DNA from: Oryzias latipes | Lineage: Eukaryota > Chordata > Actinopteri > Beloniformes > Adrianichthyidae | DNA length: 64,000 nt | Assembly: GCF_002234675.1 (NCBI RefSeq) | Contig: NC_019871.2 | Span: 14,230,331 to 14,294,330 of the forward strand | Direction of reading: 5' to 3' | Shown here: in pieces, positions 17,318 through 29,100 of the stretch | Position numbering within the stretch: position 1 is the stretch's first letter | Layout of the letters: every line of letters starts with the position of its first letter | Position numbers and translations under genes: made by a program | Notes under the pieces: generated by a model | Databases searched by the model: none | Seen by the model: only the letters and a program-made list of their open reading frames with translations | Told to the model about the DNA's origin: nothing

Positions 17318-17741
17318 TGTCATGGTGCCTCTGTCAGCTCTCCTCCCCCTCCCCTCTCTGCTAGGCTCCTGATGATTCCCAGCTATGGCCATTCACCTCA
17401 TGTCTACCTTCTGTATTGCCTCGCCTTCAGGACATTCTGACCACGAGTGGACACCCGAGTCACCGGATTACCTGAGCCACAGAACCTCTCGGAACACCAA
17501 GAGCCTCCAGCCTCGCCTCGAGCCAACAGCAACCTCCAGCCACGCCACGAGTCAACTCCGACCACCAGCCTCGCCTCAAGCAATTACTATCTCGAGCTCA
17601 TTCATCTGCTTCACTTCAGTCTCCAGCCACGTCAAGATCTCAAGTCATCCTGAATTATTAAAATATTTTACTTTTCAACTCACCTGTGTTTTCCTTCTGG
17701 GTTCCAGCGTCTGGGTCTGTCTTGCCTAGCTTTCCATGACA
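17318..17741 (+). mobile_element. Solo LTR, gypsy-like
   Basis: A 424-base unit begins TGTCATGG and ends CCATGACA, forming the short inverted ends of an LTR. It is flanked on both sides by the 5-base direct repeat ATGTC. It carries an internal poly(A)-signal-like ATTAAA stretch in its last third. No coding part is attached, so it is best read as the remnant left after recombination between two LTRs. Five-base duplication and the TGTCATG ends fit a Ty3/gypsy-type element. The intact flanking repeat suggests moderate age. Confidence 0.65.
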
Positions 17742-20284
17742 ATGTCATTAGTGGTATAATTCACATTTTCATGTAAATAACAAAGCATTCTCAAACACCA
17801 CAAAACATTATGCATTTTAATTATTTTTATGACTCTTCATGTTAATTAAAAAAAACACGTTAAGTTTCTGAAACTAATTGATATGTTGGTAAAATCAGTC
17901 ATGCTGGTTGAGAGGGATGCAGAGAAAACCAGTTTATGTATTTCAAGATTTGATTAGCTCTGCTGATGCTAAACTCCTATTCCTTTAGTTGTTTTGCTGG
18001 CTGCCTGCCAAAACCTCAGTCTAAATTCTATTAAAAGCTTAAAGACCAAGCTTCATCACATTTAAAAGATATATAGATATAACTTCACATTTCCGAAAAA
18101 AAAACTGCAGGGTTGCTTGTTCCAAAAGTGCGGAAATGACAAGGCAAAGCTTTCAGAAAGGTTTAAGGCCAAACCTGATATTTTCTTTTGATCAAGCTTG
18201 TAGTTGAGGTCCATGGTGAGTCTGAGCCATTCAGATATTTTGCTTTGGATCTACCTAATTTACTGACATGTTAGAATGGACATATATGTGCTCCCATCAA
18301 TGTGTCATTCATCTGTTTGTGGTCTTTTTTTGTCCTCTTTCACTTCATTCAGTAAGGGCATTTAATTTTGCTTGATTATTTTTAACACCAAATATTTTGT
18401 TCCAATCCAATTTACTTTTGTTTGTTTTTTCCACCAATAAGGTTGTCTTAAAGTTGCCTTAAAGAAAGAAAAATTAAATATCCTTGAATGTCATTGTCTA
18501 AATGAGTCCAAATTATGTAAGATGACCATTTCCCAAATCATTCAAAATTCACTTTATTAATGAAGCCAAATTTTCCTAATTGTTTTCTGTAAATAGCTTG
18601 TTATTCCAACGACCCTTGCAGGTGGATGTCTGGTATAAATTACTAACAATAACAGCTTTTTTAAAGTATTAAAAAAGCAAATTAGTCACCTATTAACCTC
18701 ATAATATAAATAGGCAAATAACAGATTTATCTTAATTAAACTGAATTTTGGCACATTTCATTTGAACATTTTTAAATGGACATGACATAACTGGTTCCAT
18801 ATTAGGGATTGATTCGAAATAAAAACCTTATGGAATGAATTTAAGGTTGATTGCACTCTATCAATAGAAACCCAACATTACAGTTTAATGATTATTTGAG
18901 TGTCTGTAATGATCCATAGTTGTTTCTGAAATAAACATAAAACTTACTGAAGATGATTTCTAATTCAGCGATTAATTTACATAAAATAAAAATTACAAAT
19001 GAATTTGCTTTTTAAACTACATTTTAAAAGATAAATAGTGTCCACTACTATTTAGTCTGAAATATATTGTGATTGGAAAATTAATTTGGTATATTTTGTT
19101 GTAGTCTCAAAAATGATATCGGAAATACTGGAGATGTAAAATAAAATAAAAAAAACGTCTTCTAGTTGAATTAAGATTAAAATTCCAAAATATGTGGCGC
19201 ACTGAACTGCCATTGTGCAAATTGTACGATGATTGGCTTGGGCATTTATCAATCAAATTAGTGGGCTGTCCTTTTCCAACATCTATTGTAATTTCATTGG
19301 TTAGATTCTTTCAACGTCAGAAATGATTGGTGCGTTTTAGGAAGGGCGGAAGAAGCTTCCTAAACGGAGCGTAACAGGAACTGAGGTTACAAATTTCACG
19401 GATTATCATGCAATGAGACTGCTTTTATCTTCTCTAAATAATACTACTTGGTCTTAAATATCTAAACTTTAGTATAAACGAGTCAAAGGTTCACCCATTT
19501 TCTCCAGTGTTTGATTCGAGGAAAGCACACATTTGTAAGTAACGTTGTTTGCATTCCCGTTAGGTTTCTCAACGTGACAGTGATCCTGCTAACTACGCAT
19601 GCAGCTAGCTTAAACGGCGATTGTCTGTATATTATGAACGAGTTGATTTAACTCAGACGTTTCGGTTTCGGGAATGTTGTTTCTACCATCTTATAAGAAA
19701 TTAACTAATTAATAAAAAAGAAAAACAAAGATTTTAGAATGAAATGTAGCTTTAAAGATAAATGAATACATTATGGAACAGTTTTTTTTATTAAAGATAA
19801 AAAATAATTTTTGTTTATATATTTAAATAAACAAACTATAAATGCCAGCTAAAGAGTTCCGAAATAAAAGGAAAGGAAATTAGTATTCTGGTGTTGATGA
19901 AAATGTGAAATGCTGAGCTTTAAAAATTGCAAAGACAGGAAAATTGTAAAGAGAATTTAAATGAAGCTTTTTTTTGTTTACAGAGAAAGACCCTTTTTAA
20001 ATCTTCATTCATTTATGCATGGTCACAGTGATGATGCAAACTTTACTTATTTAAATAAATTGAAGAAAGCATTACTATTTTAACAGAGGCCCCATTTTTA
20101 TTATAGCTATGAACCGGTATTTATTCCTAACTTGTTGGTATTGTGCTTCTAATGAATTTCTGGGACATCATGCAGTCCTAATTGAAGGCTTAATGTTCAT
20201 GAAAGTGTAAAACAGTCCATTTGACTTTTTTTTTTCTTTTTTTTTTTTCCAGCTCTTCACTTCCAACCACGTTGAAACAGTGAA
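17742..20284. other. six5-tbcb intergenic and tbcb leader
   Basis: AT-rich sequence without recognisable coding content. The tbcb coding start is preceded by a polypyrimidine tract and TTTCCAG, so an untranslated first exon must lie upstream. A candidate is the CpG-containing stretch around 19360-19532, which ends in a good donor (TTT|GTAAGT). Confidence 0.45.
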
Positions 20285-22896
20285 ATGGACAAAGAGGTGA
20301 CAATCGTTTCCAAACCTGTCGTGGAAGTACGCATAACAAGCTCGCTCTCTTCTGTTCAGATGATGAACAGGTTCAATCGAGGGATTACTATATCCGAACT
20401 GAAGGTGAGATCTCCACAAAACTTTATTGCAAGGATTTTCTACATGTGACCTGCTATTCTTGGTGAGAAATAAATTTTTTTTTTTTTTTTTTCTTCTTCA
20501 TCCATGTGCTGTTTTTCCTGTGGTGTGTTCAGGCAAGGCTTGAGACTATTGTAGGTGCACCAGCCTCCTCCATGGAACTGGAAATCTTCAGCGGCTGTGA
20601 TAAATTCCTACAGAAAATGGAGAATGATGACGCTTTGCTTGGCTCGTATCCTGTCGATGACAACTGCAGAATACATGTACGTGAATCCTAATTTTTTAGT
20701 AATAGCAATTAAACAATTGAAACTGTAAAAGTTGAAAGCTAAGCAATAACTCAGTCATCTGCCATGCCGTGGGGACTGGTATCAGTACTGGTCATGATTA
20801 TGAATGCAGGTGCATTTATTGGAGAGGCTGTTTTATGAGTGCAACAATATTGGAGGGACATATTTGATTGCTTTATCCAGTATATGGTTTTTATGCCTAA
20901 TCATTTATAATCATCTATATTTGAGCAGAAAAATCAAAAAATAAAATGTTAAGTATCTTGATTTAAGGGAACACTAGCTGTTATTTTTAACATATGATTT
21001 CAGTAGAAGCACTTCTTCACTCATCTTTGTGAGTTAACATTTTAATCATGTTCAAAATCGTCTTTAATATGCACAACTGTTCTCTTAAGTAAGAATAAAG
21101 GAAGGCCCTGCCCCCGTATCATATATCTGTTTAATCCATTCACAATGTATGCATTTCTTGGTTTAAATCTCTCTTTTCTGTGCAGGTGATTGATAAAAGT
21201 GGAGGTCAGATGGGCGAGTTTTATGATGTTTCTAAAGTGGAAAAGTTTGAGCTTCCAGATGAAGCCTATGAACAAAAATCAGGTATCATTATTTCTCTCT
21301 TTGTTATAGTTTTGGAATAAAATTACTCAGTACCTAAAGGAATTTGTGTGCTCTATATACAAAAAATACTTTCATTTCTCACTATCATAAATGATTGTCT
21401 CAAACAAAGAGGCTGCTGAGGCTTTTTTTGTCTTTTCTATGAATTAGAATATCCTAACTTAGTAAGGACTGCAGTATTATATTAATTGTTTTACTTGTCA
21501 TTTATAGATTTTTTTTCAAAAAAAAGTTGGGTTATTTATGTTCTTTAGATTCAGTGAGGGCATTCCTGAAGAAACAGCGTTTGGGGCGGTTTAACGAGGA
21601 AGAAATGGCCAAGAAGCAAGCTGATCTTGCTGCTCATGAAGAGGAACAAAAAACTGCTGCTAGTTCTATTGTTGTTGGCAATCGTTGCAAAGTAGAAGGA
21701 CCAAGGCAGCCCACCAAACTTGCTACTGTAATGTATGTTGGTAGGTGTTCACATTCTATTTCTGTTCTTTATAGATTTGTTTTTTAATGTATAATGTTAG
21801 ACCTCAATTTTTGTTAAGGTCAATGTTTTGTAAGTTGGTATATAATGGCTTTTATTTCTGTTTAAATGAGTATTATCTACAAAACGACGCGCAGAGATTT
21901 TATATTTAAATTGAGAAGTTTTTTTGGACTGTAAAAACACATTAAGTAGTTTAAAACCCGTATTTTTCTTTCAGGGACAACAGACTTTAAGCCAGGCTAC
22001 TGGGTGGGTGTGAAGTATGATGAGCCCCTGGGCAAACACAATGGAACGTAAGAGCTTTTGTTTTTTGACATCTCATTTGTTTTCTATTTGCTTAAAGCAT
22101 GTTGAGTTGTCCTATATATCATCTGTGATACTAGTGGTTTAAGTTTTTTATTTTACATAGAACAAAAGTCTCATACTGCAGTTGCAAAAAATGAAATGTT
22201 CACATTCCTTATGCTGAGAAAGCTGTCTGCTTCGAGTTCATTGTTTAACATTTTTGCCATTTTTTAACATGTGTGTACGGTAATCACAAGCAGAGGCTGT
22301 TATTAAACTTTTAACTTGAATTAATTTGCCCGCAGTGGACCCTTTTGGTCTCTGCCTGCACAGTGCTAAATATATCTGAAATGTTTTAGATGTCAATATT
22401 TCAAAAGGAAAGTTTAAGATTAAGAACAACTGTGAATAGTGATACATTAGTAACAGATGAACTTCCATCCATATAAATTGTTACTGTTTATTCATGGGGT
22501 CCTCGGTGGAGCCTCACAAAATTATAGTACTCATACTAGTGGGTGATGATGTTTTTATTTTGAAAGAACGTTCTACGTTTGTATTAGAAAGAAAGACTAT
22601 TAGTGATAAAAAAAAAAAACAAGAAAAAAGGTATAATTCCTTTATAATAGGTGAAAAGTTAAATAATATTAAAGAAAACTAAATTTTTTAGGTTCATTTC
22701 TGTACCTGGAAACATGTCTGTTTAATTAACTTATATTTGGATCTCCCCCCCCCCCCCCCCCATTCCCCCTGTCTTTTACAGTGTCAATGGGAGGAAATAC
22801 TTTGAATGTGGAGACAAATACGGTGCATTCGTAAGGCCCCTGAATGTGACTGTTGGTGACTTCCCAGAGGAGGATTACGGCTTGGATGAGATGTAG
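20285..22896 (+). CDS. tbcb: Tubulin-folding cofactor B
   Basis: Six coding exons: 20285-20404, 20533-20676, 21186-21282, 21549-21740, 21975-22047 and 22782-22896, giving 246 residues (human TBCB 244). The N-terminal ubiquitin-like domain occupies about residues 5-90. A charged coiled-coil region with [20 protein letters not shown] follows in exon 4. The CAP-Gly domain comes next, with [20 protein letters not shown] and [14 protein letters not shown]. The protein ends in DEM, an acidic tail seen in the family that can contact the CAP-Gly groove. TBCB acts in the cytosol with TBCE to fold alpha-tubulin and dissociate tubulin dimers. In human the gene is on 19q13.12, the same chromosome arm as the other genes here. 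Confidence 0.96.
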
Positions 22897-24545
22897 GACT
22901 AAAAAAAAATCTTGTATTCTTTGCTCTCTTTATGTTTGACTGAACATTTAAATTCTAACCTCAAATCTGCTCAACATTCAGAGAAGATGGTCCTTCTATT
23001 GTAACACTTATCTTTTGCCTCTGTAAGGCATGATCCTAAAAGCACTTTAGCTTTCATTTCTCCTTCATTGCTGCAGGACAGAGGCACATCGTCACACATA
23101 CAATTTGCAAAAAGTTCAGCTTAGAAGTGTTTCATAAACATCTACAACAGACAAAAACTATTTCATTGTTACCTGTAATAAAAAGTGTGGTTTAAATAGG
23201 AGTTTGTTAATTCTTTTTATTTTTTCTGGTAAATGAAAAGGGTTATTCCTATTTGCACATTTGGCAGTCTTAACAGCAGTTCACAAATCTGTTTGCTTCC
23301 ACAAATAAATATTTTCTTTTTAAGAAAAATCATTTTCAGGTGAAGTTATCCCTTTCCTGCTTTTGCTGTAAAAATTGTAATTGTCCTTGGTTTTAAAAAA
23401 AGCATTGTGTGAGTACTAATACATTTTATCTATGACACTTCTTACATTTCCTCCTAAATTGTAAACCCTAAATTATTCTGTTATGCCAAATTATTTCCAA
23501 AATTCAGAAGGATCTGTTAAGGCAGTGTGGAATTGCATTCACTGCTTAACCGGAATTTTCAAAAAAGGCAATTTATAGTCTGTTGACTGGAGATGAAACT
23601 TCAGATCACACTCTATGGGAATGGTTTAAAACTGTGAAATAAATTCTTGCCCTTTGTCTTTCTTTTTGGAGTGAACCCTTTTTGAATTTTGTGTGTTTAA
23701 ACTTCATTCCTATTTACCCTTCAGTCCTTGGTATGCCCCCCCCCCCCCCCCCCACTAAAGTGTCTGTATTGCATATTCAAAACTCTATTCTTGATTTGAT
23801 GCCATTTGTTAATACTACATGAAAATGACATCAAAATGTGTTCAGGTCCAGTTGTATGGCTCACTCTCCAGTTAAACATGTTTTTTTTTTATCAGGAGTG
23901 CATCCATGTGCTTGAAACAACTTAGGTTTGAAACTTTTTGCCTTATTTCTGTTTTTTTTTTAATGCCGCAAATGGCTGCCTTTTTTTTTCTTCTCAGTTT
24001 CACAGAAGAAATGTGGATCATCATTACTTGGTGAACAATTGTTAGCAGAACATTTAGAGGTTTCATTGAAGTCTTCATTGACGATCTAAAAAATGTGCCA
24101 AAAAACGAATGCTCAAAATAAAAGCTTTGTGACTGATCACTTGATTTAGTCTGTATTTTATACAATTTAGTGTAAGCTTTATAATTTAAGTTTGGCACTT
24201 GACAAGCTTTATTGATTTTCTTACAAAGATTTGTTTTGTAATTGTGTAGAAAAGCATAGAAAAGTTCCATCTTTGTAGATGTTGGGAGAATAGTTATTAA
24301 CTGCTGCCTAATTAACTATGAATTCTAAAAGATTTTGGCTTCTCTTTCAATGTAAAGATGACATACATTTATCAATTACTTCCTACAGAGTTGAATATTT
24401 CATTACTATAAAAGGTTTAATTTGTTTAACTTGGAATATCAGTTTTGTAACAAAGACTGTTCTAGCCGAAAATCTGTTTAAAATTGATTTATGTACATTA
24501 TTAATGAAGGTCAATTTTTACTTAATTTACTATAATTTCTGATGT
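22897..24545 (+). other. tbcb 3' untranslated region and flank
   Basis: An AATAAA at 23177 and another AATAAA at about 23637 are candidate ends of the tbcb transcript. An 18-base C run lies at 23736-23753. Beyond that, AT-rich sequence with no recognisable gene. Confidence 0.5.
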
Positions 24546-25215
24546 TTTTTTTTCTTTCTAAAATCTTCATTGAAAATATAAAGAATCATAGTACAAAATC
24601 GAGTCAACTTTAAAATACACAGAAAAATGAGTAACAAAAAGTGTCAGGGGAACATAAACAACAAGGGGAAAAAAACAATTTATTTATTAACAAAAGCAGT
24701 AAAAGCAGTAAGTTCCTATTCTTTACATTTAAATATTCCAAGGTGTCAAAAGTTCTTCTAGCTTTGGGGTTAGAAGAAGAGTTTATTGTTTTGGTATATT
24801 TGTTTAACTCAATCATAAAAAGTTTGAATAAGGGCTTTATAATAATATATCTTTGTATACCAGATCAAATCTTTTTATAAATTTTACATTGAATAAAAGA
24901 GGTGAAGTCTTTCCAAAAAGTTCTTGTTAGGGGGCATTTCCAGAATAGATGTATAATTGTTTCAGTGTCTAATTTACAAAAGGAGCAGTTTCTATCAAGC
25001 CTCTGTGAAGACCTTTAAAGCAAACATCCCGGGGTTTATTTGAAATTAAATATTTGGAAGACAAAGTCCAAACTTTCTTCCATTCAATATCTGGGGCAAA
25101 TTTTCTCCAATAGTGGGTCACTTTTGGTGCAGGTGCAATAATATCTTTCTGAAACAGGGATCTTATTAAGCTGGTCTTACCAATATTGGTTTCAAATAAA
25201 GAGACTGAACGTGAG
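24546..25215 (-). mobile_element. 5'-truncated L1/Tx1-like LINE fragment
   Basis: Read on the minus strand, this encodes the C-terminal part of a teleost L1-type ORF2. It has LFETNIGKTSLIRSLF, then KVWTLSSKYLISNKPRDVCFK, a Cys-rich zf-RVT block (CSFCKLDTETIIHLFWKCPL) and an end with NKYTKTINSSSNPKARRTFD. It terminates in a poly-A run (T run at about 24544-24553 on the + strand). The reading frame is interrupted, so it is inactive. Its left-hand neighbour at 25216 is an L2-like element inserted beside or into it. Confidence 0.7.
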
Positions 25216-25948
25216 GGTAAGATAAGATATTCCTTTATTCGTCCCACGATGGGGAAATTTCCTTTTTGCGGCAGCAGTACAGGGCAGAGAGAGAGCAATA
25301 TATAAAAGAAACAAACTATGGAGTCAATATACTCACATATATACACAATATACACATACATTTCCAAAAAAAATTGCACAGGATGACCATATATCGGTTA
25401 TTGCACAGGATAAAAGAAATATGACAGAGCCGATGATGTTGTTTAACGTGGTTCACTGGGAGCAGTTAAGGTTGTACAGTCTAACGGCAGCAGGTAGAAA
25501 CGACCTGCGGTGTCGCTCCTTCAGACACTTAGGATGCATCAGTCTGACGCTGAAGGAGCTGCACAGAGAGGACACGGACTCATACATGGGGTGGGCGTCG
25601 TTCTCCATCATGGATGATAGCTTAGCTACCATCCTCCTCTCTCCCACCTCCTGCATTGACTCCAAAGGCAGCCCCAGAACGGAGCTGGCCTTCTTCACAA
25701 GCTTCTCCAGCCGCTTCCTTTCTGCAGCCGAGATGCTGCTACACCAGCAGACCAATCCATAAAAGATGGCTGATGCCACTACAGAGTCATAAAAAGTCTT
25801 TAGGAGTGATCCCTGCACTCCAAAAGACCTCAGTCTCCTCAGCAGATAAAGTCTGCTCTGTCCTTTTTTGTACAGTGCTTCTGTATTGTGTGACCAGTCC
25901 AGTTTATTGTTGAGGTGAACACCCAAGTACTTGTATGAATCCACTCTC
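25216..25948 (-). mobile_element. 5'-truncated L2-like LINE (reverse transcriptase C-terminus)
   Basis: The frame at 25944-25453 on the minus strand gives about 163 residues typical of the end of an L2/CR1-group reverse transcriptase: YKYLGVHLNNKLDWSHNT, KKGQSRLYLLRRLRSFGV, and FYDSVVASAIFYGLVCW. The C-terminus and a short 3' tail with the TTTATT/GGGGAAATTT block follow down to 25216. Catalytic motifs upstream are absent because the copy is 5' truncated. The frame through the preserved part is open, so the insertion is not very old. Confidence 0.75.
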
Positions 25949-26192
25949 TAATGGGTAATGAATATGGTAATGTAATGGGTGTACAAGACCTTTAAACATA
26001 AACATAATTCCTTCAGGAATAGCAAGTATTTCTAATGTGTTTGATAAATTCCACAGTTCTTTTTTTTTTAATTCCACTGAGTTGTGACGTATGGTTCGTC
26101 ACCGCTGTGACGAGACAACCGACGTATCGCGAGACGGCACGCAGTTTCGCAGCTGGCTGTGAAGAGTGTGTGCGCGATAGAGACAAGGAAAG

Positions 26193-29100
26193 ATGGCGAC
26201 ACAGGAGAGCGAGTCAACTAAGGCTTCTGCGAGCAACGGCGAGGTAAAAATGAATGGCACTGTTGTGGCGGTATGTGTCTGTTAAGTCCAGGAAAAAAAT
26301 GTCCCACAGCACAATTTGAGCGCGGTCCGGGGCAGTTTTGTCACCCGGACGATGTAGCATTCGTTTCACGAGCCTGAGTCAGTGACGTTGTCAGTGCCGG
26401 TTGGTTTTTAAAACGACCCCCTCTCGCCGTTTCCGATGTGTTGAGTAATCCTGAATGTTAACGACTGAAGGTTTGGAGTCATGCCGTGTTCACGCCGAAT
26501 GCTTGCCTTAAAGGTGGCAAAAAGGTTACTAGCAATTTAATTAGTTGACCGCAACTGTTAAGTATTAACCACTTGGCCACCGCAGCGTGACAGTTACTCA
26601 TTACAAGGCCTGAACGCTTGTCTTGCCTAGCTGGGGCTGCTTTAGCGACACCTTCCTCTCATTTTTTAAAAATCTGTTTATTTTTCAGTATTTAAAAAAA
26701 TCTTGTACTAAATCTTTCATTGTAATGAACTTAGAACTCGCGTCTTGATGTATTGCTTCACGTTTGTTCCCAAAAAGAAGTGCGCCTGACTCACTGGCAC
26801 AAGCACATCTTGTTCTGAAAGTATTTCTTCAGGAAAAAATAGGCGATTTTTTTCAAACTGCAGTCCCTGGTAGCATTTTTCAGAGAAAGAAAGGTCAAGG
26901 AAACGTTGGAGGATGTTTGCATGACTAGTATATCCCAGTGATGAAGCATAAATTTGATCAGAAATAAAAGCAGATCTAGAAAATGAAATACTTAACTTTT
27001 TCCAGGAAAAGACACAAAAGAAGCACATATTAGTCATTTGATTAAATATTTATTTTTTCTATTTTACGTGATGTTATAATTTTTGCGTCTAGGGCAGTTA
27101 TTTGCTAACCATTATTTATTTCTTTGTGACAAATGCTTATAAGGAGTGACCAGAGGTTATTATGAATCATCACTTTTTGAAGACTCATCAGTAGACTCCT
27201 ATGACCTCTGTGTTCTTATCCTCCACACGATTACCAGCGTAAAAAAAAACCCCACATCAGGCTGTAAAACTGTAGTTACTATAGTGGGCCAACACACCAG
27301 CACTTTTATTTTAAAAATTAAAGTTGGGATGTTGTCCATAACTACTTCATCTTTAATAGGGCCCTAGGGGTTGCTGGAGCCTTTCCCATTTACCTTGGGC
27401 AAAGGCGGGGTGCCAGTCCATTTCAGTGCCACATTTGGAGACAGCCAACCACATTTAATCACACTATCTTCTATAAGCCGCACATACCAATCAGCCTTTA
27501 ATGGTTTTGGGCCGTAGGAGGAAACCACTGTGCTTGGAGAAAAAACAGTAACTTCTTGCAAGCTCTACATTGAAAAGACCCAGCAAGTATTGAATTGGGA
27601 ACATTTTCTAAAGTCTATTTTAGCCATGTTGACAGAAAATGTGTCTTTATGTGAAACAACCCAAATTTCCAACCTTATACCAAAAACTTTGGTATAAGGT
27701 TGACTTTTTTTGTAATTAATGAGACTTACCATAAGTGATGAATTGGCAGATTTAAAACCTTGGTTTTCTCGCCAAAGTAAGAGTGCCAATTATTTTAGTA
27801 ATTTATGCGAAACAAACTCTGGGAATGTGGGTAGTGTTGTTAACATTTAGTTTTATGGTAGCATAGGATAAGAGGCATTTCTATCCTTATTTATCGGCTT
27901 TTACAATCAACACTTACTTCAAATTTTATGCACATGATTAATTATTAATCTTTGGTCTGTGTCCAAAGTATAATGTACTGTCTTAGACCAGAAGATTTAA
28001 CCTACTTTGACTGTGAAGCATATTTTGAATGTTTTTGTATTATTGTCGGAATGATTTTTCAAAGTAGAGGTGTGAACGTAGCCTTAGACACAGATGGAGA
28101 ACCATGATGGGTGGCATGTTTAGGTTTAATTAGGTTAAAACTTACATCACTTGACAACATGAAGCTGTTCATCACTTCTCAAAACACGACCACAAATTGT
28201 TTTGACGATATTTTTTTAAATGATATAAACAAGAACAAACACGTAGCTGAACAGCACAGATTTTCAATCAGGCCGTAGACACTCCATCAGGTCCTGGAGC
28301 ATTCCTGATCTTCTGCTTCTGAAACTGTTTACCCACATCTCGTTCTCAGATCTTTGGGGCAGGTGGGGGGGGTGGGATTGCAGGTAGATCCTGTATGATG
28401 GAAATGTGTGATGGAAATGGTGGCTGAGGAAAAAGATCAAGTTGATTCATTGATCATGTCTACAGCGCCCCCTTTTGGTGAAAATAGGAATTCAGCCAAA
28501 TACTTTGAAATTATGTAGAAAAATACAAATTCCTGGTAACACTGAAGCCTTTTGCAGATGTTTGTGATGTTTCGGAAGATTAGGTTGCGGTCGTGAGGCC
28601 GTGACTTGGATGTTGAATTACTGAATGCGACGTCTCGATGCTTTCTTTGTGCAAAGCGGGTGGTTGCGGCGATGCGAAACGGCTCGAGCGGGACGTTGCT
28701 CGCACGTGCTCGGGCCAGTTAAATGCTACTTGTAGCTTTAACTTGAACGTTTTTGTATAATTGTTGGAATGATTTTTTAAAGGAGTAGAGGTCATTGTAA
28801 CAAAAAAAGTTATTTATGTTTGAAAACAGTGGCTCAAGGTGCATTTTATTAAATGGAAAAACACGTTGAATCACTACAGTTGTTGTTCGGCCAGTGTTGT
28901 ACAATAGATTGTATTTATTAATTTTAGAAGTTTTTATGATTTGGAACCATTATAAACTGTACTGTGTTTAAATGGAACACCCTTTTTTTCCCCATTCAAG
29001 TAATGTTTGTTTTTTAGGGGACAATCACTGGTCTCGCTTTTGTTCGTAACACAACAGGGCTGATTAGATGTTTAGATAGTGAACGAGTCTCCTGACTTGG

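Noticed and set aside
26717-27037. Minus-strand open frame of about 106 codons in clptm1 intron 1, faintly like a retroelement integrase zinc-binding region
   Set aside because: Similarity is too weak by eye and no LTRs or neighbouring coding parts are seen; left as intron.
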